Source: Alistipes_A hominis (lineage in GTDB: Bacteria; Bacteroidota; Bacteroidia; Bacteroidales; Rikenellaceae). From it: 64,000 bases of DNA. A program made the position numbers and the translations under genes. The DNA lies in assembly GCF_014288115.1 (NCBI RefSeq), contig NZ_JACOOK010000005.1, positions 124,001-188,000 of the forward strand. Direction: 5' to 3'. Below the pieces are notes generated by a model that saw only the letters and a program-made list of their open reading frames with translations, had not been told where the DNA came from and did not search any database. Position 1 is the stretch's first letter. Each line of letters starts with the position of its first letter. Below, piece after piece: positions 8,841 through 16,341 of the stretch.

Positions 8841-8868
8841 TTTGATTTACAAATTTTGCTTATACTTG
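8841..8868 (+). promoter_or_regulatory. Promoter for the small acidic protein gene
   Basis: TTTG at 8841-8844 is followed after 16 bases by TATACTTG at 8861-8868, one base off the TAnnTTTG consensus. This leaves a leader of about 15 bases before the ATG at 8889, the normal arrangement in Bacteroidetes. The rather short spacer and the mismatch limit confidence. Confidence 0.5.
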
Positions 8869-8888
8869 CAGAAAATTTTTGGGAAACA

Positions 8889-9200
8889 ATGACGGAAAAG
8901 AAACAAAAGAAGCGAGTTGCTATCAGTTACAAGAACCTTTCGCCTGAATTGCGGGATGAGGTGAAGAAGCAATATCCGAACGGATATACCGATCACATGA
9001 TCCGCATCGACAAAGGCCCCGGGGATTTTTTCTACGCGATCGTATTGGAAACCGAAGACACTTCTTACCTGATCAAAGTGGACGTCAAAGTGGACGATCA
9101 GGTCGAAGAGGACGACAAAGACTTCTTCGGGGACGACGAGATTAAGGACGACGATGAAATCATCGACACCGATATGGCGGATATGGACGACGAAGAGTAA
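8889..9200 (+). CDS. Conserved small acidic protein of unknown function
   Basis: From the ATG at 8889 the product has 103 residues. The first 20 are basic (MTEKKQKKRVAISYKNLSPE), the middle carries YPNGYTDHMIRIDKGPGDFFYAIVLETEDTSYLIKVDVKVDD, likely alternating strands, and the last 35 are almost entirely Asp/Glu. There is no signal peptide or membrane helix, so it should be cytoplasmic. I recognise it as a conserved Bacteroidales hypothetical protein; it is sometimes labelled DNA primase in databases, but no primase motif is visible. Longer in-frame coding upstream (to 8709) was rejected because it crosses the promoter. It has its own promoter and a strong terminator, so it is monocistronic. 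The acidic tail suggests mimicry of nucleic acid or binding to a basic partner, which is only inference. Confidence 0.85.
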   Translation: MTEKKQKKRVAISYKNLSPELRDEVKKQYPNGYTDHMIRIDKGPGDFFYAIVLETEDTSYLIKVDVKVDDQVEEDDKDFFGDDEIKDDDEIIDTDMADMDDEE

Positions 9201-9226
9201 GCGCTTATCTAAATAAAACTTAAACA

Positions 9227-9268
9227 ATCAGGGCTGCACCGGAAGGATGCAGCCCTGATCTATTTTTT
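9227..9268. terminator. Bidirectional rho-independent terminator
   Basis: A perfect 12-base stem (ATCAGGGCTGCA at 9227-9238 with its complement at 9248-9259) encloses a 9-base loop and is followed on the plus strand by CTATTTTTT. It ends the small acidic protein gene; the minus-strand side is also A/T-rich, so it may end the convergent phosphofructokinase gene as well. Confidence 0.85.
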
Positions 9269-9283
9269 ATCCGGCGGAACGGA

Positions 9284-10519
9284 TTATTCGTTCCACTCCA
9301 GAATCTTGTAGAAATCGAAAGCTTCCGGATTCGGCACGTATTTTTTGGCGGCTTCGTAATCGGCCGGCGTGACGTAGTTCAGGATGTTTTTGATGACCAT
9401 CGTAAACTTGTCCGAATTGATATCGACCAAACGCGGCGGAATCTTGCCGGTTTCGGGATCCTGCAGGTCTTTCAGGTACAGCGGAGAAATCTGTCCGGCG
9501 GGATCGGCATACACCATACAGCCGGTCTTGCCTTCGCTGAACAACTTATAAGTCCCCATACCCAGCAGCGAACAGTAAACCAGGTCGTAAGCGACCGGAG
9601 TCTGGCAGCGCACCTCGTAACCGATTTCGACCGGACGGGATTTCACCTTAATTTTCAGTTCGCCCAATTTCTTTTCGAGCATTTCATTGAATATGTGAGC
9701 TTTCGACACTTTGCCGAGTTCGGGATGCCCGTGGTCGTCATACGAAAAATGAATCCCCGATTTTTTGATTTCGGCATCGCTCAACGAGTGGAATACGCCC
9801 TCCGAGATCATCGCCACGCCATAGTCGAGTCCCATGATCTTGCGCTTGATGATCGACGAAACGACGAGGTTCACGATCTTCTCGACGGTAATCTCGGTCT
9901 TGTTGAACATCTCGGGAATCACGATCATCGGATAGTGGCAGGCCGTACCGATGCCGAACGCAAGGTGTCCGGCGGAACGTCCCATGGCAGCCACGACGAA
10001 CCAGTTGCCGCTGGTACGCGCGTCGGTATAGACCGTGCGGCCGATGATCGAACCCATGTCCTTGGCGGACTGATAACCGAACGTCGGCGAGCCGGCCGGC
10101 AGCGGCAGGTCGTTGTCGATCGTTTTCGGAACATGGATGTTGGCGATCGGATACTTTTTGGCTGCCAAGAATTTGGCGATGCGGTTCGCAGTCGAAGCCG
10201 TATCGTCACCCCCGACGGTCACCAGCAACTTAACGTTGTTTTTGACGAACAGGTCGAGGTTGAAATCTTCTTCGAAGTTTTTGTCCGACGGTTTGAAACG
10301 ACTCATCGTCAGGAACGATCCGCCGCGATTGAAGATGTCGTCGGCCAGCAGGAAGTCGATCTCGGTGATTTTCGGCGTGTCGGTGAACAGAGCGGAATAT
10401 CCGCCGTGCAGTCCGAGCACCCGGTATCCTTTCTGTAAAAACGTTTTTGCCACGCTACCGACCACAGTGTTCATTCCGGGAGCAGGCCCCCCGCCCGTCA
10501 AAATTGCAATTGCATCCAT
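9284..10519 (-). CDS. 6-phosphofructokinase, probably PPi-dependent
   Basis: The 411-residue enzyme phosphorylates fructose-6-phosphate at the upper control point of glycolysis. Family motifs are GGGPAPGMN (9-17), GGDDT (103-107), PKTIDND (131-137) and GRSAGHLAFGIG. The Asp-Asp pair in GGDDT and the Lys in PKTIDND mark the diphosphate-using class; ATP enzymes carry GGDGS and PGTIDND. PPi-dependent activity is known from Bacteroides, so the step is likely reversible and saves ATP. The length exceeds the 320 residues of E. coli PfkA, in keeping with this class. The gene is monocistronic, with an exact TATTTTTG promoter element 72 bases before the ATG and a bidirectional terminator after it. The roughly 65-base leader contains a small GC hairpin (TCCGGC/GCCGGA). 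Confidence 0.93.
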   Translation of the reverse strand: MDAIAILTGGGPAPGMNTVVGSVAKTFLQKGYRVLGLHGGYSALFTDTPKITEIDFLLADDIFNRGGSFLTMSRFKPSDKNFEEDFNLDLFVKNNVKLLVTVGGDDTASTANRIAKFLAAKKYPIANIHVPKTIDNDLPLPAGSPTFGYQSAKDMGSIIGRTVYTDARTSGNWFVVAAMGRSAGHLAFGIGTACHYPMIVIPEMFNKTEITVEKIVNLVVSSIIKRKIMGLDYGVAMISEGVFHSLSDAEIKKSGIHFSYDDHGHPELGKVSKAHIFNEMLEKKLGELKIKVKSRPVEIGYEVRCQTPVAYDLVYCSLLGMGTYKLFSEGKTGCMVYADPAGQISPLYLKDLQDPETGKIPPRLVDINSDKFTMVIKNILNYVTPADYEAAKKYVPNPEAFDFYKILEWNE

Positions 10520-10590
10520 TTCTTTTATTTTAAAGTTTAAGTTCTATCAGTTCCGGCCCTTGCGCCGGATGTTTTTTCGTTTGAGCGATC

Positions 10591-10598
10591 CAAAAATA
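10591..10598 (-). promoter_or_regulatory. Promoter -7 element for the phosphofructokinase gene
   Basis: The minus strand reads TATTTTTG, an exact TAnnTTTG match, giving a leader of about 65 bases. That leader carries a 6-bp GC stem within the segment TCCGGC to GCCGGA (about 10553-10570). The 168-base gap to the next gene holds this promoter and A/T-rich sequence only. Confidence 0.55.
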
Positions 10599-10687
10599 CA
10601 ATTTATTTTTAATATTTTTTAACAATTTTTGAGATTTATTACCGCATTTACCGCTTTTTTAACACGACGCTACGGCAGTACCACACC

Positions 10688-11878
10688 CTACCCGAGCAAC
10701 CGGGCGGCCATCGCCGCAGCCAACGCATCGCAGGCCGCCTCTTTTCCGGGCTCGGGATGCCCCATGATCTCCGCGGCGGGCGCGACCACCTCCCACCCGA
10801 TCTCTTCGGCGAAAGCATTCAGATTTTTGACGCCCCCTCCGTTCCAACTGTACGTACCGAAAATACCGAGCAATCTCTCCTTAACGCCCATATGCAGCAA
10901 CTCGCGCGTCAGGTTCTCCATCAGCGGAAACATCTGCAGGTTGTAGGCGCAGCTTCCGAGCACCACCCCCTTATAGCGCCAGATATCGTTGATAAGGTAT
11001 GAAATATGCGTTTTCGACACATCGTGGACGCGGACCTTTTTCACGCCGGCTTCGGCGATCCGACGGGCGATGTAATCGGCCATTTGCGCCGTATTGCCAT
11101 ACATCGACGCATAGATGACCACGACGCCGTCCTCGCCCTGATAGCTGCTCCAGCGATCGTACAGGCCGATCACCTTGCACGGATCGGTACGCCACACCAA
11201 TCCGTGCAGCGGGCAGATCGTACGGATCGGATAGTCGCGCAATTTGGCGAGCGCCTTTTGCACCATCGGGCTGTACTTACCGACGATGTTCGAATAATAG
11301 CGGCGCATCTCGTCCTCGTAGAAAGCGAAATCGGTCTGGTCGTCGTACACCCCTCCGTCGAGCGCCCCGAACATACCGAACGCATCGCCCGAAAAAAGCA
11401 CGCCGTCGGTCTGGTCGAACGTCATCATCGTTTCGGGCCAGTGCACCCACGGCGTAAACACGAACTTCAGGTTGTGATATCCGAGCGACAGCGTGTCGCC
11501 GTCCTTCACCTCGATCAGGTTGTCCCGTTTGCCGAAATAGGCTTCCAACACCCGGAAAGTTTTACAGTTACCGACGATTTTCACATCCGGGTAACGCTGC
11601 ACCAGGTTTTCGATCTCGCCCGAATGATCGAGTTCCATATGGTGGATGATCAGGTAATCGAGCGGACGCCCGTCGAGCGACTCGGACACCCAGTCCGCAT
11701 ACGAACGGTCGCTGCCGCTCTCGACGGTATCCATCAGCGCGCACTTTTCGTCCCGAATCAGGTACGAATTGTAGGACACTCCATTGGGCAATGGCCAGAT
11801 ATTCTCAAAAAGTTGTTTGCGGCGATCGTTGACGCTCGTCCAATAAATCCGTTCGCCGATGCGTTGTTTACAATTCAT
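10688..11878 (-). CDS. Flavodiiron protein (FprA-type A flavoprotein)
   Basis: The protein has 396 residues. An N-terminal beta-lactamase-like domain (about 1-245) carries the diiron ligands in HHMELDHSGE (His80, Glu82, Asp84, His85), WVHWPETM, FSGDAFG and CPLHGLVW. A flavodoxin domain (about 250-396) starts VVVIYASMYGNTAQMADYIA, the FMN phosphate-binding loop. Such proteins reduce O2 to water and/or NO to N2O in anaerobes, with electrons from rubredoxin or another carrier, and protect against oxygen or nitrosative stress in the cytoplasm. The gene has only a weak purine-rich region before its ATG. A palindromic promoter shared with the divergent gene at 12067 could serve it through a leader of about 150 bases. 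Confidence 0.95.
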   Translation of the reverse strand: MNCKQRIGERIYWTSVNDRRKQLFENIWPLPNGVSYNSYLIRDEKCALMDTVESGSDRSYADWVSESLDGRPLDYLIIHHMELDHSGEIENLVQRYPDVKIVGNCKTFRVLEAYFGKRDNLIEVKDGDTLSLGYHNLKFVFTPWVHWPETMMTFDQTDGVLFSGDAFGMFGALDGGVYDDQTDFAFYEDEMRRYYSNIVGKYSPMVQKALAKLRDYPIRTICPLHGLVWRTDPCKVIGLYDRWSSYQGEDGVVVIYASMYGNTAQMADYIARRIAEAGVKKVRVHDVSKTHISYLINDIWRYKGVVLGSCAYNLQMFPLMENLTRELLHMGVKERLLGIFGTYSWNGGGVKNLNAFAEEIGWEVVAPAAEIMGHPEPGKEAACDALAAAMAARLLG

Positions 11879-12026
11879 AATCTAACTCTCCTCTTTTATC
11901 TTGTCCGTAAACGTTTCGTAATACAGTCTGCGGGCAGCGCGCCCGCGTTCCGTCCGGGGAAACACAACAATCCGTCCTCCATGCACGTTTTATACCCGAG
12001 CGGGCAGCGCCCGAATTTTATTTTAA

Positions 12027-12044
12027 TTACCTTTGCAAAGGTAA
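12027..12044. promoter_or_regulatory. 18-bp palindrome with -7 promoter elements on both strands
   Basis: TTACCTTTGCAAAGGTAA is a perfect palindrome. Each half contains TACCTTTG, an exact TAnnTTTG match, so the same site can act as a -7 element in both directions: rightward for the DUF4294 gene (leader about 25 bases) and leftward for the flavodiiron gene (leader about 150 bases). It could also be an operator for a dimeric regulator. The remaining bases of the 188-base gap show no other feature. Confidence 0.55.
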
Positions 12045-12066
12045 AAATTATTTAGAAATCGAAAAC

Positions 12067-12645
12067 ATGAACCGCTGTCTGTTCCCGGTGCTTGCGGCCA
12101 TTCTGCTGTTGACGAACCTGAAAGCTCCGGCGCAGGTAATGACCGAGTACGGCCCGGTACAGACGAAAGTCGTGGACGGGGATACGATCACGACGGTTTA
12201 CCTGAAACCGGCGTTCGTCTTCAAACGCGCGGCCGACGAGAGACGGTGGTCGCGACTGATCTACAATCTGAAGGTCGTCTACCCGATTGCGCTCGAAGCC
12301 AATGCGACGTTGCACGCCATGGAACAGCGCATGGACAGCATGAAAACGAAGCGCGAAAAGCAGGAATTCGTCAAAGCGATGGAACGCGCGCTGAAAAGGA
12401 AATACACTCCCGTTCTGAAAAACATGACCCTATCGCAAGGAAAGCTGCTGATCAAACTGATCGACCGGGAGACCGACCAGACCTCCTACGACCTGGTCAA
12501 ACAACTGCGCGGCGGATTCCGCGCATTTTTCTGGCAAAGCATCGCGCGCCTGTTCGGCGCGAACCTGAAAGACACCTATGACGCCGAAGGCGACGACCAG
12601 ATCATCGAAGAGCTGATCATGCTGTACGAAGCGGGATTGCTTTAA
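12067..12645 (+). CDS. DUF4294-domain secreted protein
   Basis: The 192-residue product starts with a signal peptide (MNRCLFPVLAAILLLTNLKAPAQ). The mature part contains VVDGDTITTVYLKPAFVF and the helical segment WSRLIYNLKVVYPIALEANATL, then NMTLSQGKLLIKLIDRETDQTSYDLVKQLRGGFRAFFWQSIARLFGANLK, a conserved core of DUF4294. The family is restricted to Bacteroidetes and its function is unknown; export to the periplasm is the only firm inference. The gene is preceded at short distance by an exact TACCTTTG promoter element inside an 18-bp palindrome shared with the flavodiiron gene. It converges on the guanine deaminase gene, ending 29 bases from it, with no clear terminator in between. Confidence 0.85.
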   Translation: MNRCLFPVLAAILLLTNLKAPAQVMTEYGPVQTKVVDGDTITTVYLKPAFVFKRAADERRWSRLIYNLKVVYPIALEANATLHAMEQRMDSMKTKREKQEFVKAMERALKRKYTPVLKNMTLSQGKLLIKLIDRETDQTSYDLVKQLRGGFRAFFWQSIARLFGANLKDTYDAEGDDQIIEELIMLYEAGLL

Positions 12646-12674
12646 ACCGATCCATAAACTCCCCCCGAAAACAT

Positions 12675-13142
12675 TCAATATTCGACCTTATCGGGCTTTT
12701 CCCGCCACAGGCGGAATGCCTCGAGCGCTTCGCGGCGCAACAGACTCTCGCCCGGAATGCTGCGCCGCGACGGGGCGAGGACGACTTCGTCGTAGATAAA
12801 CGCATCCCCGAAACCGATCTCTGCGGCATCCTTCCGGTTGTTGCCGTAATAAATCCGGGATATCCCGGCCCAGTAAGCAGCGCTCAGGCACATCGGGCAC
12901 GGTTCGCAGGAGGTATAGAGTTCGCAACCTTCGAGCCGGAACACCTTCATCGCGGAACAGGCCGCGCGGATAGCCGTCATTTCGGCATGCGCCGTCGGAT
13001 CGTTCAGCAGAGTCACTGAATTGGAACCCCGAGCAACGATCTTTCCGTCTTTCACGATCACTGCGCCGAAAGGCCCGCCGCCTTGCCGAACGCTTTCGCA
13101 GGACAGGCTGATAGCCTCCCGCATAAAATCTTCTTTCGTCAT
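12675..13142 (-). CDS. guaD: Guanine deaminase-like nucleoside/base deaminase
   Basis: The 155-residue protein belongs to the zinc-dependent cytidine deaminase-like fold. The metal and proton-shuttle residues are clear: His52 and Glu54 in AHAEMTAIR, Cys82 and Cys85 in SCEPCPMC. The segment after the second motif (AYWAGISRIYYGNNRKDAAEIGFGDAFIYDEV) and the C-terminal region resemble Bacillus GuaD, which converts guanine to xanthine, more than the tRNA adenosine deaminase TadA. The C-terminus ending in Tyr also fits GuaD. It lies 51 bases downstream of namZ on the same strand and could be cotranscribed, though the functions are not obviously related. Substrate assignment rests on motif resemblance. 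Confidence 0.85.
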   Translation of the reverse strand: MTKEDFMREAISLSCESVRQGGGPFGAVIVKDGKIVARGSNSVTLLNDPTAHAEMTAIRAACSAMKVFRLEGCELYTSCEPCPMCLSAAYWAGISRIYYGNNRKDAAEIGFGDAFIYDEVVLAPSRRSIPGESLLRREALEAFRLWREKPDKVEY

Positions 13143-13193
13143 CTTCCTGTTTCTTTAATTACACGACACGTTCCGCCGGATATTGTCGTTCTT

Positions 13194-14429
13194 TCACTCC
13201 CCGTACAAATAGTATTTCCGCGACAACGTCCTGAACGGAGCGACATCCTTGTACCAATAGGCCCGGATATCTTCGAAACGGTTGCGCGCCGCAAAAGTCT
13301 TGCGCACGTAATCGCTGCCGGTCACCTGGTCCATCATCCGAAAACGCGCCGTATCGGCATTGGCCAGCACTGCGCGGTCGGGATAGAGCCGGGCGATCTC
13401 CTGCATCACGTAAAACTGAATATCGGTCAGCGGCGCATCGGGGTACTTCGTAAGATGTACCTGCACGCCATGCAACTGCTTTCCCTGTCCGACCGAGTAA
13501 AACGGTTTGACATGGATCGGTCTGAAAATCACCCCTGGTAACTTCAGTGCGTTCAGGCTGTCGGCAAACTGCTCGGCATCGATCCATTCGGCGGCGAACA
13601 TCTGGAACGGAATCGTGTACCCGACCCCGATCGACAGGTAGCCGAAATCGCCCACAATTCCGGAAGCCGGATAAAAAAAGGCCGTTTCCGCCTGCGGAAT
13701 ATGCGGCGACGACGGAATCCACTGCAACCCGGTGTCCTCGTACACCATATCCCGCTTCCAGCCCTCCATCGCGACAACGTGCAGGTTGCACGGCTTACCG
13801 ATCATCCCTTCGCCGTTGAGCAGCATCGCCAATTCGCCGCAGGTCAACCCATAGACATACGGGATGCGGTACTGGCTGACGAAGCTGAAAAAACCGTCTT
13901 GCACCAGCGGCCCTTCAACCTTCCGTCCTCCGAGCGGATTGGGCCGGTCGAGCACGACGAATTCGATACCGTTCTCGGCGGCGGCGGCCATCGCTTCGCC
14001 CATCGTGCTGATGTAGGTGAACGACCGGCAGCCGATGTCCTGGATGTCGTACACCAGCACGTCGATCCCCCGCAGCATCTCCGGCGTCGGTTTCCGCGTC
14101 TTGCCGTACAGCGAATAGACAGGCAGTCCGGTCACGGGATCGGTCTGGTTGCCAACGTGATCGCCGGCATGCGCATCGCCGCGCACGCCGTGCTCCGGCC
14201 CGAACAGGGCCACCAACTCGACATTCGGCGCTTCGTTCAAAATATCGACCGTCGACCGCAGTCCGTCGTCGACTCCGGTAGGATTCGTAATCAACCCGAC
14301 GCGCTTGCCCTCGAGCAGTTCGAACCGCTGCGCTTTCAACACCTCTATTCCCGTCTTGACGACGATCGGGCGAGCGACGCCCGTTCCGGCCAGCAACAGC
14401 GCCAGGCCGATCAACAAACTCTTTTTCAT
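13194..14429 (-). CDS. namZ: Exo-beta-N-acetylmuramidase NamZ (DUF1343)
   Basis: The 411-residue product opens with a signal peptide (MKKSLLIGLALLLAGTGVA) and continues with DUF1343 hallmarks: GIEVLKAQRFELLEGKRVGLITNPTG, ALFGPEHGVRGDAHAG, LPVYSLYGKTRKPT, VYDIQDIGCRSFTYISTMGEAM and VLDRPNPLGG. NamZ enzymes (GH171) release MurNAc from the non-reducing end of peptidoglycan fragments. The protein should act in the periplasm. It overlaps the upstream AmpG-like transporter gene by 4 bases, so cleavage products and transport are genetically coupled. The full set at 20075-13194 suggests salvage of cell-wall material, the organism's own or that of others. Confidence 0.93.
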   Translation of the reverse strand: MKKSLLIGLALLLAGTGVARPIVVKTGIEVLKAQRFELLEGKRVGLITNPTGVDDGLRSTVDILNEAPNVELVALFGPEHGVRGDAHAGDHVGNQTDPVTGLPVYSLYGKTRKPTPEMLRGIDVLVYDIQDIGCRSFTYISTMGEAMAAAAENGIEFVVLDRPNPLGGRKVEGPLVQDGFFSFVSQYRIPYVYGLTCGELAMLLNGEGMIGKPCNLHVVAMEGWKRDMVYEDTGLQWIPSSPHIPQAETAFFYPASGIVGDFGYLSIGVGYTIPFQMFAAEWIDAEQFADSLNALKLPGVIFRPIHVKPFYSVGQGKQLHGVQVHLTKYPDAPLTDIQFYVMQEIARLYPDRAVLANADTARFRMMDQVTGSDYVRKTFAARNRFEDIRAYWYKDVAPFRTLSRKYYLYGE

Positions 14430-16300
14430 CCGTTATCGTTTTCTTTTCTCCTTCCGTAATCCGGATCGATCTTCAGCAGCGACACCGCAACGACCGGCAC
14501 GACGCTGCACAGCATGACCCATACGAAAAAGTGATTGTAGCCGAGCTGTTCTTGCAGCCAGCCGGCGAACATACCGGGAATCATCATCCCCAGCGCCATA
14601 AAACCGGTGCAGATCGCATAATGCGCCGTTTTCTGCGGTCCGTCGGCATAGTACATCAGGTAGAGCATATAAGCCGTAAAGCCGAACCCGTAGCCGAACT
14701 GTTCGATAAAAACGCAGGCGTTGATCGCCAGCAGGTTCGACGTTTGCGAGAAGCTCAAGTAGACGAACGTGACGCAGGTCAGCAACATACTGAACGTCAT
14801 CGGCCATATCCATTTTTTCAGGCCGCCGCGGGCCGCCGCCACACCGCCGATAATCCCGCCGAGCGTCAGTCCGATAATCCCGATCGTACCGTATACCAGT
14901 CCGACCTCGCCGGTGGTAAGCCCCAGCCCGCCGGCCTCCTTCGGGTCGAGTAGGAACGGGTTGATCAGTTTCAGCAGCTGGGCTTCCGAAAAACGGAACG
15001 TCAGCATAAAAAAGATCGCGGCCGCAGCCTGCGGCTTTTTAAAGAACGATACGAAAGTGGCCGAAAACTGCCGCAGGATATCGCGCGGCGTCGATCGGGC
15101 GGAAGCCCGGTCGGAACCGGGTCTCGGCAAAGCGAAGCGATGCCACAGGCCGAACAGCACGAACAGGCCCGCCAATACGAAAAAAGTGACCGACCAGGCG
15201 AACGGGATATTGCCCGAAAGCCCTTTATATTCGGCCGAACTGGATTGTTCCAGTTTCGGATCGGCTTGGAAAACGATGTAGGCCGGTCGGTTCCAGTTGG
15301 TTTCGTCGAACGTCAGCCGGTCGCCGTGGACGAGCGAAACGCTCCTGTCCCCCCGGTTCATCGACGTGTTCAGCACAACCTCCCGTCCCGGCTCCGGACA
15401 GCCGGAAAGCGAAACCGCCGCAACCGCGATGTCACCGGAGAAGCCGCTAACGACCGCCGCCTCGCGCCGTTCGCCGAAACGACGCCGGATCCAGCCGCCC
15501 AGCGGTTCCGAAACGTGAATGGTCCACCATCCGGCCTCCGCGACGTTTCGCACCGCCGTACCCGGCTGCTCTCCGGAAGTCAGGAATCCGTTGGCGCGAT
15601 TTTGCGCTTCGACCAGTTGCAACCAACGCTTAAGGCTATCCTGCGGGATTCCGGCCGTACTTATCGTCACCGGCCCGGGCGCCGTCAAAAAATGCAGCTC
15701 TCCGGAGTGTCCGGACGGCACGGCAGCCGTCTCGGGCAAACGAAACTCCGTCCGCGACTGTCCGGGTTGGACTTTCACATCGATTCTCAGCGGCTCCGTC
15801 CCGGTCGCGCTTTCGATCAGTCCGGCCAGAATAATCAGCAGCCCCTGCCCCATGATGGTCGCTACCCGGTAAAACGTACTGCGCACCCCGACATACAACG
15901 CCTGCCGGTTCGTATCCAGCGCCAGCATGTAGAAACCGTCGGCGGCAATGTCATGCGTCGCCGAGCTGAACGCCATCAGCCAGAAAAAAGCCAGCGTGGC
16001 CTGGAAAAAGAACGGAGCGGGAATCGTGAACGCAATCCCGGCAAACCCCGCCCCCAGCAGCAATTGCATCGTAACGATCCACCAGCGCTTGGTTTTCAGC
16101 AAATCGACGAACGGACTCCAGAACGGTTTTATGACCCAAGGCAGGTAAAGCCAACTGGTGTACAGCGCGATATCGGTATTGGATACCCCCATCCGCTTGT
16201 ACAGGATTACCGAAATGGTCATCACCGCCACGTACGGCAACCCCTCGGCAAGGTACAGCGTGGGAATCCATGCCCACGGCGATCTTTTCAGGTTCTTCAT
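14426..16300 (-). CDS. AmpG-like MFS transporter with large periplasmic insert
   Basis: The ATG at 16300 gives 624 residues starting MKNLKRSPWAWIPTLYLAEGLPYVAVMTISV. The start, LPYVAVMTISVILYKRMGVSN, and the segment FSSATHDIAADGFYM are typical of AmpG-type carriers, which import GlcNAc-anhydroMurNAc muropeptides. Five helices are followed by about 200 mostly soluble residues (about 166-364), rich in beta-strand-like sequence (for example AGWWTIHVSEPLGGWI); the remaining helices follow. By the usual MFS topology this insert lies in the periplasm. AmpG of E. coli has no such insert. The gene follows the SpoIID-like gene by 41 bases and overlaps namZ by 4. An alternative start at 16345 would overlap the upstream stop but adds no membrane-protein character. 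Substrate is inferred from context. Confidence 0.87.
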   Translation of the reverse strand: MKNLKRSPWAWIPTLYLAEGLPYVAVMTISVILYKRMGVSNTDIALYTSWLYLPWVIKPFWSPFVDLLKTKRWWIVTMQLLLGAGFAGIAFTIPAPFFFQATLAFFWLMAFSSATHDIAADGFYMLALDTNRQALYVGVRSTFYRVATIMGQGLLIILAGLIESATGTEPLRIDVKVQPGQSRTEFRLPETAAVPSGHSGELHFLTAPGPVTISTAGIPQDSLKRWLQLVEAQNRANGFLTSGEQPGTAVRNVAEAGWWTIHVSEPLGGWIRRRFGERREAAVVSGFSGDIAVAAVSLSGCPEPGREVVLNTSMNRGDRSVSLVHGDRLTFDETNWNRPAYIVFQADPKLEQSSSAEYKGLSGNIPFAWSVTFFVLAGLFVLFGLWHRFALPRPGSDRASARSTPRDILRQFSATFVSFFKKPQAAAAIFFMLTFRFSEAQLLKLINPFLLDPKEAGGLGLTTGEVGLVYGTIGIIGLTLGGIIGGVAAARGGLKKWIWPMTFSMLLTCVTFVYLSFSQTSNLLAINACVFIEQFGYGFGFTAYMLYLMYYADGPQKTAHYAICTGFMALGMMIPGMFAGWLQEQLGYNHFFVWVMLCSVVPVVAVSLLKIDPDYGRRKENDNG

Positions 16301-16341
16301 CTCTTTTCGATCAACGGACGGCACTCCGAGGCCGCTCCGAA

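Noticed and set aside
12675..13142. tRNA adenosine deaminase TadA
   Set aside because: The zinc motif is shared, but the segment GNNRKDAAEIGFGDAFIYDE and the C-terminal end resemble guanine deaminase.
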